From NCBI GenBank assembly GCA_964036195.1, contig OZ038453.1, positions 1,984,001-2,048,000 of the forward strand: DNA of 64,000 nt, written 5' to 3'. This DNA is from Sphaerolaimus hirsutus (taxonomy: Eukaryota > Nematoda > Chromadorea > Monhysterida > Sphaerolaimidae). Made by a program: the position numbers and the translations under genes. Positions 23,931 to 34,514 of the stretch are shown here, piece after piece. The notes under the pieces are model-generated. The model was given only the letters and a program-made list of their open reading frames with translations. It searched no databases and had not been told where the DNA came from. Each line of letters starts with the position of its first letter. Position 1 is the stretch's first letter.

Positions 23931-24413
23931 CCTCTGAATTGTCTGTATTATTCTGGTTTAATTGTGTGGTGTCTCCAAAGCTGTCTTCATCATTCACACA
24001 TTCAACAACACCATGTGAATTGCGCTGACTAAAAATTGGATTGCGTATTTAAATGTTTACATTGGGAGGAACAGAAAACTAGAAAAAATAACCATAAGTT
24101 ATATGGCAGTAATGTGGAACTTTTTGATGTAGCCCTCTGTTTTGATGTGGATCTTTTTTTACCCCCAGATTGTGGGTGATTTTGAATTGGAATTGGAAAG
24201 TCCTGCACTTTTAGAACAATTTCATTTTTTGGGGGGTGTGTTTGTCCCCAGTCTGATCAGAGAAATTTGTCTGTTCCAGTACCCATTCAGCAGTATGTTC
24301 CTCATGAACGAGGGGTGTTGGAGGTTTTGCTTTTCTGCTTTCCTATCTTTTGATTTTGCCTAGATGGAAAAAATCTTGGAACATAAATACAGTTATTTTT
24401 AAGTAAAAGGAAT

Positions 24414-24857
24414 TTAGATACCAGCAACTTTCTTTAAATGTGCTGCTAGTTTTTGAAATCGCTCTTCTGATATTTTTTTCTCCTTTTTTGCTCGAATAAG
24501 GTGAAAACGAGAGAATGAAAATGACTGTCTGTTTAGTTCTTGGCGTGGTTTTGTGTATGGATTGTTTGGAGTTTCTAGAATTTTCAAACTGTCCATAAAG
24601 TTTTTCACAGTAACTGGGGGAACCTTTGTTTTCTCATCCTTAGGGTGGTATCCAGGTTGACCTGAATATAAATTTTTTGACTTAACTTAGATACTGTATA
24701 CTACTGAATGACATACCTGGAGCTTGTACGGTTTTCCGTGCTCGATATATAACACCATGTCCAACACCCCCAAAATTTGTGGAACCTTCAACATAGTTTG
24801 GCGTTATTGCTGTAGGTACAGCAGATTTATGAGGGGTGGATTTGGATGTTTTTTGAG
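24414..24857 (-). CDS. 3' end of an unrecognised gene (two exons)
   Basis: Exon 24717-24857 follows TTTTTCAG and ends in phase 1 at GTATGT. A 55-nt intron leads to exon 24414-24661, which restores the frame and ends at TAA. The first exon reads STPHKSAVPTAITPNYVEG and VGHGVIYRARKTVQAPG. The second contains FMDSLKILETPNNPYTKPRQ and ends in a Lys-rich helix (RFQKLAAHLKKVAGI). Phases and splice signals agree, so I think this is a real gene end. It has no recognised domain, and upstream exons beyond 24.9 kb were not found because transposons take over. Confidence 0.6.
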
Positions 24858-24927
24858 CTGAAAAACACATTAATGCAACAATTTTTGCAAGATTTTTATA
24901 AGGCCCTCAGAACAATTTTATTATAAA

Positions 24928-25232
24928 TACTGTATTTTCTTGAAATACATCCAGGGGTTTATTTTTCAGAGTGGAAATTGTGAGGGGGTTAAACTAGGGA
25001 GGGGTGTTTTCGAGGGGGGTGTTTATTATTTCATCAGAATTTTTTGAAATCCCAGTAAGAAATTGTTGTTTGAAAGGTAAACATATGTCCAAGATCATTC
25101 TCTTTACACTGAATTTTTCTTCTTTTTTTTTTTTGGGGGGGGGGGTATTTCAAGGGATTTATAAGTTCATAGTACTCATTTTGAGGGGCAGGCAGGTTTT
25201 TCAAGACAGGGGTATTTTGAGGAAATGAGGAG
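24928..25232. repeat. MITE, family R
   Basis: TACTGTATTTTCTTGAAATA on the left and GGTATTTTGAGGAAATGA on the right, with the family interior (CATCAGAATTTTTTGAAAT). Confidence 0.65.
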
Positions 25233-25832
25233 TTTGATTCCGAAACCCGTTATCTGCACGTTTTTGGGTTTTTTGAAAATCGCTTTTGAAACTTTGACAT
25301 TGGCCCAAGCCAGCATGGTTTGAGTGACAACGCTCGCTCAAAACTTTTCGAAAACGCCATGAATTTATCTACATTTTCCATATTTACAACCCTCTGGCTG
25401 GCAAATATGGTTAAAGTTATGGCCACTTGATTGACATCACATCAACATATGTACATGCAGATTTGTTCCTTAACGGGTTTCAAGTGCAAACTCCATTTTT
25501 GTATGGTGATTTTGACACCTCTTGGCCAAATCCTTAATGGGTTTCGGATGCAAACTTTTTTATCTGCAGATAACGGGTTTCAGTTGCAAAAACTGATAGT
25601 TTTTTTTGTAGATAACGGGTTTCGAGTGCAAACTCACCTATTTTGGGCTGTAGATAACGGGTTTTGGATGCAAAGTTGCATTTTTTTCAAAAATCGGTAT
25701 CTCTGTATCTCGGGAACGGTGTGAGATATTGAGGTAATTTTTTTTTTATCATGAAGAAAAATGAAAAAATATATCAGATCCACACCATACTCATTTTTTT
25801 CACTTTTGCACTTAACGGGTTACGGAACCAAA
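25231..25832. repeat. Element with AACGGGTTTC word array
   Basis: At least six copies of AACGGGTTTCxxxTGCAAA occur between 25240 and 25820. The ends GTTTGATTCCGAAACCCGTT and AACGGGTTACGGAACCAAAC are inverted. No coding frame. Confidence 0.6.
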
Positions 25833-26360
25833 CGCCTCAAATATGGTACCATAATTTCATATTGTTCATGTCAAAGGTCATCACTGAGCCACAAATTTCA
25901 TATCAATTTGAACTTACTTTGCGGTTCAGTTTCTAATTGTGGTGAGTTTCCACTTTCTGTATAGTGAGAATCCATAAAATACTAATTAAAAATGATTCTC
26001 AGAGAAGAGTTTATCTAGCTCAATCGTCAGTCACTTGATCTTGACTCGCCATGTTCTATGCCTAGAAGTTAGCCTCCGTGGTAGTTATTCATAGCATGGG
26101 AATTATGTGAGTATATATGGTACTCACTAAATAATGTCACTATGTACACTGATTGTTGTGATCATGCTGTACTTGACAAAATTGATAAACTTCATTGATA
26201 AACATGGTCAAAACGTCAATAATCATATCAAAGTCATGCAGTGGATGGTCTACAGGATTTTCTCAGGAGTGCATATAAAGTGCAGATCTCACTTTATATA
26301 TTTATTTGTTTGTCAGAGTAATCACACAGTGTCCTTTTCTAACTGAATCATCATTTAAAT

Positions 26361-26889
26361 CAGGGGTATCTTGAATTTTGACCCTCCGAGTGGTTGGATA
26401 GATAGCAAATCGCTCCTCCGGAGGGATAGATAGCTGAAAAATTTTCTGGGGGGGGGTTGGGGGGGGGTTTGGGGGGGGGGTTGTGGTGGTTCGATATATA
26501 GGCTTTTTCGGGGCATAGAAGGAAGAAAAGGGAGAAAAATCGCTAAAAGTAGGTGTAAAATAGCTCAAAATGGGTATACAAGAGCATATAGTACTTAAAA
26601 TAGCTGAAAATAGGCAGTTAGACGCATGAACCAGTGATTTTGGAGGTGAAAATCTATATATAGGTATGAAAAATAGCGATTTTGAGCGAAAATTGGGGTA
26701 TAGTTTCTGAAAAATCGTTCCAGATAGGTAGATAGCTGAGCGATTTGGGGGGGGGTTTAGGGGGTAGTAGCCCAAAATTTTGCCTCCGGGATAGATAGAT
26801 AGCTGAGCGGCCTCCGGGATAGATAGATAGCTGGGCGGTTTGGGGGGGGGTAACCCCCCCCCCAACCCCCCCCCCATTCGAGACCCCTG
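26361..26889. mobile_element. hAT-like MITE X1 with empty site known
   Basis: Termini CAGGGGT and ACCCCTG, flanked by the 8-bp duplication ATTTAAAT (26353-26360 and 26890-26897). The paralogous segment at about 1990-2010 has a single ATTTAAAT and no insert. The interior repeats GGATAGATAGATAGC. No transposase. A second copy lies at 45878-46317. Confidence 0.9.
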
Positions 26890-27001
26890 ATTTAAATACA
26901 GACAATCACAGAAGTGGTGCATCATCTAGTTTACAGACTGTGATACCTACATTCTCCCCCACAAAAAATCAAAAAATTCCTGTTGTAATTTCTGGTCCTA
27001 A

Positions 27002-27165
27002 TTAAGTTGTAGTGGCATTCGCTGAAGTGGTTGCTGTTTCTGTCTCCCCATTTTCTTGATATTCATAATCACCCAATTCATCTTAAAAGTCCATGTTTTC
27101 AATCTCCTTTCTGGTGTACCCGTGTGTCGTCACCGCTGGTGCACCTGGGGAAGTTGCTGAAGTAT
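27002..27165 (-). pseudogene. Decayed terminal exon, copy 2
   Basis: Counterpart of 2104-2242. It keeps the bases lost from copy 1 (AVTTHGYTRKEIENMD) but has TAA where copy 1 reads an acidic stretch (GEDELGD context). The downstream frame is preserved to the shared stop. Confidence 0.4.
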
Positions 27166-27330
27166 CTGAAATTTTTGTAAAATGTTATTGAATTACTGAA
27201 TAAATCATGTGATTTAATTACTGAATGAACAAAGTGTCTGTTTTGCAATTATTATAATGTTTAATTATGACATAAACTCATTAAAAGTTCAGTCAAGTTG
27301 TTGAATATTTTCTAATCAATTTAGTAGTAT

Positions 27331-27480
27331 TTCCCAGCATTAAATGAAGCAGAAATTGAAATTGATTATTTCAATCCATTTAACCGGATTTTTTGTGCAT
27401 GAATGATTTTCCCAGTATTTAACAAAGCAGAAATCGAAATTGATTATTTCAATCCATTTAACCAGATTTGTTGTGCATGA
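27331..27480 (+). repeat. Tandem duplication of about 75 bp
   Basis: GATTATTTCAATCCATTTAA with flanking GTGCATGA and TTTCCCAG occurs twice in direct succession. Confidence 0.7.
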
Positions 27481-27555
27481 CCAATTTCCCTTTTTTGTCA
27501 TCACCGCGTGGCAATGCAATGTTCAAATTTTCCTGGTCCTCAGTTGTGTAGCTAA

Positions 27556-27884
27556 CACAGGGAAAAGCACCTTACTGACAATTCGCTGCCAGCTCGCTTG
27601 CCAAGCAGCAAAAATTAGACCTTGCACCTTGCTGCCAGCTCATTGACATGTTTCTAAAATGCTGTGCTGTGTTTATCAAATATGTGCTTTCAGCGAGCTG
27701 ACAGCTCACTGCCAACCACACTGCAGCTTTTTACAGCTAGCTGCCAGCTTGCTGCCACACGCTGACAACTTGCTGCCAGCTTGCTGCCGCATGCTGACAA
27801 CTTGCTGCCAAGTGTAAACAACTGCATGTCAGCTTGTTGTCTCCTAGCTGGCAGTGAGTTGTCAGTAAGGTACTCTTCCCTGTG
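27556..27884. mobile_element. CACTA-like MITE M1
   Basis: Termini CACAGGGAA and TTCCCTGTG with a 3-bp duplication TAA on both sides (27553-27555 and 27885-27887). Subterminal arrays consist of GCTGACAAC and GCTGCCAGC words in both orientations. Related copies are at 36491-36855 and, truncated, at about 60270-60410 and 63625-63730. The 3-bp duplication and CAC terminus suggest the CACTA group. Confidence 0.65.
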
Positions 27885-28503
27885 TAAGTACGCTCTCATG
27901 ATTGTCCATGACGTCATCATTGCTTTTCTTTTACACAAAAAAATCATTCAAGAAACAGGTCATGTTTGAAATTTCATGGTGGATTGAAGAGAGGTAATTG
28001 ATCAAGGTAATATGCAATTGCAATATGAAACCGTGCACTTAACACAACAAATGGTGTACATTTATTTACCCCCATACCAAATTTGAGCGGTTTTCATTCA
28101 AAATTGATGTGTTGGGGGCCAATCAAAACCGTGCGCCTGACGTGGGCCACCCGGTACAATTTTAGTAAAAAGAGTTTACTAAAATTCACCCTGTTTATGA
28201 CATTTTCATCGCCTATGAAAATTGACCATGGAAATTCACAAATGCATTCATATAAAACGTGTGTAAAAACATGAAAATGGGATAGATGGGATTTTTTTTC
28301 CATGGCAAATATGATAATATAATAGCATTTCTGCAAGTGATGGGCCTATTAAATGCTGGTAGATCAATAAAACTGTAAACACTATAAAACTATAGAATAT
28401 AGAACAATTGAAATATAATAGAATACAAAGAAAACAATGTGGAGTTGAGAACATTATATTTTAAGAACGTTGAAAGATGCAATCTGTAACCCAGTTTCCA
28501 CAG

Positions 28504-28510
28504 TATAAAA
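28504..28510 (+). promoter_or_regulatory. Possible TATA box
   Basis: TATAAAA lies 80 bp before the ATG at 28590, a reasonable distance for the secretory first exon downstream. Confidence 0.35.
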
Positions 28511-28589
28511 TACTGGCGAAAGCATAAACCATTTTATTCAAACCTTCACTTCAGAAATTCACATATTTCTGATGAAAATAAATTGAAAA

Positions 28590-28776
28590 ATGATCATCCA
28601 AATTGTTTGCATCCTGAGCGCACTGGCGAGTGTGCAGGGCAGCTGCGACAGGCTGCCCACAGGACACCACAGCCCCTTTTCCATGGTAAACTGTGATGTG
28701 TGCGTCACTTCGAACGTGTCACCAACCTGGCTCAATCTGCTGCCATTTGCACACACTGTGGAATGTAAAATGTCAT
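28590..28776 (+). CDS. First exon of a putative secreted Cys-rich protein
   Basis: ATG at 28590 opens a frame with a good signal peptide (MIIQIVCILSALASVQG, cleavage expected near residue 17). A mature part follows with paired cysteines (CDRLP, NCDVCV, ECKMSC). A donor GTAAAC follows at 28777, seven bases before hairpin element P copy 2. A TATA box lies 80 bp upstream. No second exon was located, because the satellite block fills the next 3.3 kb. If the donor is not used, the frame would run into element P and stop at about 28862. I do not recognise the family. Confidence 0.4.
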
Positions 28777-28782
28777 GTAAAC

Positions 28783-29226
28783 TAGCAGGATTCTCTCCGA
28801 CCTTCGGTTGGGTTTTGTGGTTCTCTACAATTAATACCATTGGAGGAAATATGATACTGTAGTTAAGTTTGCCCACATGCTAGGCATGTGTTTTGAAATG
28901 CAGTATGTAATGTACCAACAATAACAAGACCAATACCAAAGATGAAATGTTTTGGAATGGATTTTTGTAAACTTCCCTAAAATGGTTCGGCATGAAACTC
29001 GGTAGTAAAATGCGGACAGTTTGCAATTTGGTATGGTGTGCAGTGTGGTTCTGTGTTGTATGGGTTTTATGATATGATAGTGTGGTTTTTGCAAGGTGTC
29101 AAACTTTGTTGTAATCTTAAATTGGTTACATTTGTGCTTTGCTGTTCTTTTTGTGTTTGTAAATCCTTGTGGTATTAATTGTAGAGAACCACAAAACCCA
29201 ACTGAAGGTTGGATAGAATCCTGCTA
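28783..29226. mobile_element. Hairpin element P, copy 2
   Basis: Same ends and interior as 18326-18798. The two blocks are alike only from this element's left end rightwards, so the shared unit begins exactly here. Confidence 0.65.
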
Positions 29227-29262
29227 TAGGTACCCACTACTCAGAGGCTTGCAAAAACTGAC

Positions 29263-30080
29263 ACCCCAGTGGGGACCCCCTCCAAATGGCACCCCCCGGG
29301 GAACCCCCCAAAAGTGGCACTCCCTGGGAACCACCCAAAAATAGGACCCCTAGGGCCCCACAAATATGGCACCCCCTGAGGACCACCAAAAAATGGCACC
29401 CCTTAGGGACCCTCCAAAAATGGCACCCCCTAGGGACCCCCCAATAATGGCACCTCCTGGGGACTCACCCACAGTTGGCTCCCCATGGACTCTCCAAAAA
29501 TGGCACCCCCCTGGGAACCCCCTCCCCAAAAAAAAAATGGCACCCCCTATGGACACACCCACAAAAAAAATAGCACCCCCCTGAGGACCACCAAAAAATG
29601 GCACCCCTGGGGACAACCCAAAAAATGGCATCCCATGGGGACCCCCTTGAAATGGCACCCCCATATGTACCTCCAAAAATGGCACCCCTTGAGTCCCTAA
29701 AAATGTCACCCCATGTGTACCCCCTCTAAATCCTGTAAACATAGTCCCTAGTTTGGAAACTCCTGTAAACTCAGCCCCTTATTTGGAAACTCCTATAAAC
29801 TCAGCCCCTCACTTGCAAACTCCCATAAACTCAGCCCCTATTTTGTAAGCTCCCATAAACTCAGCCTCTAATTTGAAAACTCCCATAAACTCAGCCCGTA
29901 ATTAGGAAACTCCTGTAAATGTAACCCATAATTTGGAAACTGCTGTAAACTCAGCCCTAATTTGGAAACTCCCATAAACTCAGCCCCTAATTTAGAAACT
30001 CCCATCAACTCAGCCCCTAATTTGGAAACTCCCTTAAACTCAGCCCCTAATTTGGAAACTCAAATAAACTCAGTCCCTAA
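29263..30080. repeat. Minisatellites alpha and beta, second block
   Basis: Alpha units (GGCACCCC) to about 29730, then 30-bp beta units, in the same order as the first block. Confidence 0.85.
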
Positions 30081-32075
30081 TTTGAAATCGCTACAATCAG
30101 AAACCCACAAACACATCATTTTATGATTTGAAAATTTTTGGCCCTGGGGGTTCATTTTCAGGGTTATGGTAATGTAGTGTCAAAATGAAGTGCATATTTA
30201 AAATCAAGGCAATCAAAAAGCCACAAATGCATCATTTCACAGTTTCTAATTTATTAGCCCCAGTGGTTCAATTTCAGGGTTTTAGTAATGTAGTGTCAAC
30301 ATGGAGTGCATATTTTAAATCTCTACAATCAGAAACCCACAAATGCATCATTTTATGATTTGAAAGTTTTTGGCCCAGGGGGTTCATTTTTAGGGTTATG
30401 GTAATGAAGTGTCAAAATGAAGTGCATATTTCAAATGAGTGCAATCAGAAACCCAAAAATGAATGATTTCACAAATTGAAAGTTTTTGGCTCCAGAGGTT
30501 CATTTTCAGCGTTATGGTTATGTAGTTTTCAGGGTTATGTAGTGTCAAAATGGAGTGCATATTTCAAATCAGTGCAATTAGAAACCCACATTGAATCATT
30601 TCACAATTTCTAATTTTTTAAGCCCTGGGCATATTTGAAATCGCTACACTCAGAAACCCACAAATCCATCATTTTATGATTTGAAAGTTTATGGCTCAGG
30701 GGGTTCATTTTTAGGGTTATGGTAATGTAGTGTCAAAATAAAGTGCATATTTCAAATGAGTGCTATCAGAAACCTGAAAATGCATCATTTCTCAAATTGA
30801 AAGTATTTGGCCCCATGTGTCCATTCTGAGGGTTTTGGTAATGTAGTGTCAAAATGGAGTGCATATATCAAATCAGTGCAATCAGAAACTCAAAAATGAA
30901 TGATTTCACAAATTGAAAGTTTTTGGCTCCAGAGGTTCATTTTCAGGGTTATGGTTATGTAGTTTTCAGGGTTATGTAGTGTCAAAACGGAGTGCATATT
31001 TCAAATCAGTGCAATTAGAAACCCACATTGAATCATTTCACAATTTCTAATTTTTTTAGCCCTGGGCATATTTGAAATTGCTACACTCAGAAACCCACAA
31101 ATCCATCATTTTATGATTTGAAAGTTTTTGGCCCAGGGGGTTCATTTTAGGGTTATGGTAATGTAGTGTCAAAATGAAGTGCATATTTCAAATGAGTGCA
31201 ATCAGAAACCCGAAAATGCATCATTTCTCAAATTGAAAGTATTTGGCCCCATGTGTCCATTTTGAGGGTTTTGGTAATGTAGTGTCAAAATGGAGTGCAT
31301 ATATCAAATCAGTGCAATCAGAAACCCAAATTTGAAATCAGTGCAATTAGAAACCCAAAAATGCATCATTTCACAAATTGAAAGTTCTTGGCCCCAGTGG
31401 TTCATTTTCAGGGTTATGGTAATGTAGTGTCAAAATGAAGTGCATATATCAAATCAGTGCAATTAGAAACCCACAATGCATCATTTCACAATTTGAAAGT
31501 TTTGGCCCCAAGGGTTCAATTTCAGGGTTATGGTAATGTACTGTCAGAATGGAGTGCATATTTCAAATAATTGTAATCAGTAACCCACAAATGCATCATA
31601 TCACAATTTATATTTTTTAGCCCCGGGGGTCTCACTTAAGGATTATGGTAATGTTATTGTCAACTCCCCTAATTTGGCAAACACCCATCAACTCAACTCC
31701 CATAAACTCAGCCTCTAATTTGTAAACTTGTGTCAACAGCCCCTTATTTTTAAACTTCTGTCAACTCAACCCTAATTTATAAACACCCATCAACTCAACC
31801 CTGAATTGTAAACTCAGCCCCGAAAAACTCAAGTCAACCCCCTATACATGTGCAATTGCATTCTTGGGAAGCAACTTTGCAAGAAATACTAACCCTGTTT
31901 GTCAAGATTGTAAGGGCTCGTGTTTGTAAAGGGCATTTGGTACTAATAAATAGTGACTGCATTGTGTGCAAAAACACACACGAATCGGGCAAAAAAATGA
32001 GGCGTGTGATTGTGCCTCCTATCTTTTGCATTGGGCATACTTTGCACGCGGCATACTTTGCATGCAGTTCACTCA
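30081..32075. repeat. Satellite gamma, beta units and tail, second block
   Basis: Gamma monomers to about 31650 (fewer than in the first block), beta units to about 31845 and the same unique tail to about 32075. Confidence 0.85.
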
Positions 32076-32129
32076 AAAACATATATGTTCTGATAGGGTG
32101 TCAAAACAAAATATTTACGGAAAACGGAA

Positions 32130-32690
32130 AGGTAAAAAAAAATTTCTGCTGGAAAATGGAAAACGGAAAGGTAAAAAATTTCACTCAGCGGAAAACGGAA
32201 ACAGAAAGGTAAAAAAAAATTATTGGCTGGAAAATGGAAAAATGAAATGCTGGAAAACGGAAAGCAGAATCGGAAAAAATCAAGCAAAATTTTCACTGAA
32301 ACAGAAAAAAGAGCGAAATTTGCATGGAAATGGAAACATTATCTGGCTTTGATTGTGGTAGCTGTACATTCCGCAACTATGGATCATGCCAGTAACTTCA
32401 CTTGTAGTTCAAGCTTAACTGAACCAACATGTAGCAAAAGTACACTACAACAACAATAAGAATTTTGCAAAAGTGAACTTTGATGTAACTGAACAGTAAA
32501 AAGTATACTCAGTGGACTGCAAAGTATGTGTCCAGTGCCAGACAACTGAAAAATGGGCTGGAAAAACAAAAACGGAAAGGTAAACTATTTTCCGCCGGAA
32601 AAATGGGCCGGAAAAACGCAGATGTAAAGGTAAAACAATTTTCAGCTGCCTGGAAAATGGAAAACGGAAAGGTAAAATTTCAAGTGATGT
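32130..32690. repeat. GGAAAACGGAAAGG word cluster
   Basis: GGAAAACGGAAAGGTAAAA and close variants recur at least eight times, flanking a middle part (32330-32550) without them. The words run in the same direction at both ends, unlike the inverted arrays elsewhere. Boundaries are unresolved. Confidence 0.6.
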
Positions 32691-32934
32691 AAAATAGCGT
32701 GTAAAATGGCAAGCACAAATGCGCTGTGATTGCTTAGAACATGATTTTCCAAGTGAAACTCCCGTTTTATCGCAGGAATATTGGCAGGATAGCAGCCCGC
32801 GTGGGTGGTGGCGTCCTACTGAGTCCTGCGTGGCGTGCGGTTCCGCGCCATTTTGCAGCGGGAGCGAGTGCCCATCTGACTATCCGATAAAACTTTGCAA
32901 TAGCTGCAGTAAGTGAGGTTTGCACATGTCCCTG

Positions 32935-34011
32935 ACTTGTAAACAGCAGACACGCCAGATCCGGCACCTACTTTCTGAGTCGGTGCTGGACGCCATATCT
33001 TAAGCTGTAGTGGGGGGGGGGGGTATTCGAATACTAGACTACTACTAGTAGTATACAGTCCTCCCACTACTTTATACGGGCTGGGGAAGGTCGGCGACCC
33101 ACCTGAGTGTGGCCCGCCATATACATGAGCAATTTGTTGAAAATATCGCTGTCCACGCGATGTCCGGCACCCCGTGTTTTTACAGTATAACGGGCTGCCA
33201 AACTAAAATTGTTGGAAGGAATTGACACGACACCCCACGAAATGTACACGACACTTCCACTACTTTTCAAGGAATTTTACCAGAATTTTTTTAGGTTACC
33301 AACTTTAAAAGTGTGTATTAAAGATTTGACTTCAATCGAAATTTAATCAGGAACTTGAGTATGGGTGTCAAATACACAAGTACACATTTTTGTTTTAAAA
33401 TTTGCTATTTTAATACACACTTTTTACAGTGTACTTTTTACATTTTACTTCTACAGTTTTACTTTTTTTGTTGTCCAGTGCCAAACCTGGGGCCAGTTGC
33501 GCAAAATGAGAAGTGAGAAGTGAAATGGCAAAGGCGAAGTAAAAGCGCAAAGGCCAAGCCTTCAGCCTTTCCGACTTCACCTTTGCCATTTCACTTCTCA
33601 CTTTTCATTTTGCGGAACTGGCACCTGGACAGTGAATTCTCAAAAATATTTTCCAGCAGTCCAATGTCAAAGGGGGTCACCAGGGGGCTCAACCTTCCGT
33701 GAGAGTAGTGGGGGGTGTTGTGTACACCCCCCAGAATTTCGATCAATTCCCCCAGTTTTACTTTTGCAGCCCGTTATACAGTAAAAAAACAGGGTGCCAG
33801 ACCTCGCGTGGACGGCGATTTTTTCTAAAAAATATTCACATATACAGTCAGGTGGGTCGCCGACCTTCCCCAGCCTGTATAAAGTAGTGGGGGGATGTCG
33901 AGTATATAATCTTGAAATTCCGAATAAATCCCCCCACTACAGCTGAAGATATGGCATCCGGCACCGACTCAGAAAGTAGGTGCCGGACCTGGCGTGTCCG
34001 CTGTTTACAAG
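32935..34011. mobile_element. Foldback element U with about 330-bp inverted arms
   Basis: 32935-33270 and 33690-34011 are inverted copies, starting CTTGTAAACAGC and ending GCTGTTTACAAG. Both arms carry GACACGCCAG, GGGGAAGGTCGGCGACCCAC and TATAACGGGCTGC. The 400-bp middle has no coding frame and holds the small palindrome at 33492-33622. Confidence 0.75.
33492..33622. repeat. Small palindromic MITE T inside U
   Basis: Near-perfect inverted arms from GCCAGTTGCGCAAAATGAG to TCATTTTGCGGAACTGGC, with repeated GAAGTG words. A flanking ACCTGG repeat is visible but slightly offset. Confidence 0.6.
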
Positions 34012-34514
34012 AGATGTTGAAAGTACTGAACATTACCCAAAGTAAATATATGCATTTAAACACCGTAAAGTATTTCTTTTATAATCACCACCTGAGTACA
34101 GTTGTCTATCAGTTTTCAAGTAAGTTTTTATCTTTACTTATGAGAATATAGGCCTACATGTAATGTTTTCTGTATTCAAGAACTTTCAAAAAGTGTCTGT
34201 AATGTATTTTAACAGTGAGCACAATTACATTTTTCAAAAGTCTAGAAATAGAAACATTTACTATACTTGAGTACCGTATTTCCTCGAAATACCCCCAGGG
34301 GGTTTATTGTTTCAGAGTGAGAATTTTGAGGGGGGGTTAAACGAGGGGGGGGTATTTCGAGGGGGGGTTTATTATTTCGCCAGAAATTTTTTGAAAACCA
34401 AGTACTAAATTGTCGTCTGAAACGTACGCAGACGTCGAAAATGTAACAAAGATCGCCATTTATAAGACTCTAAAGACTTATATAAGTGTGCAGACGTATA
34501 ATCATTGTTCTCAC

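Larger units (their letters stand above)
26106..27260. repeat. Segment related to 1742-2310, interrupted by a hAT-like MITE
   Basis: Collinear with 1742-2310 on both sides of the insertion at 26361-26889. Confidence 0.75.
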
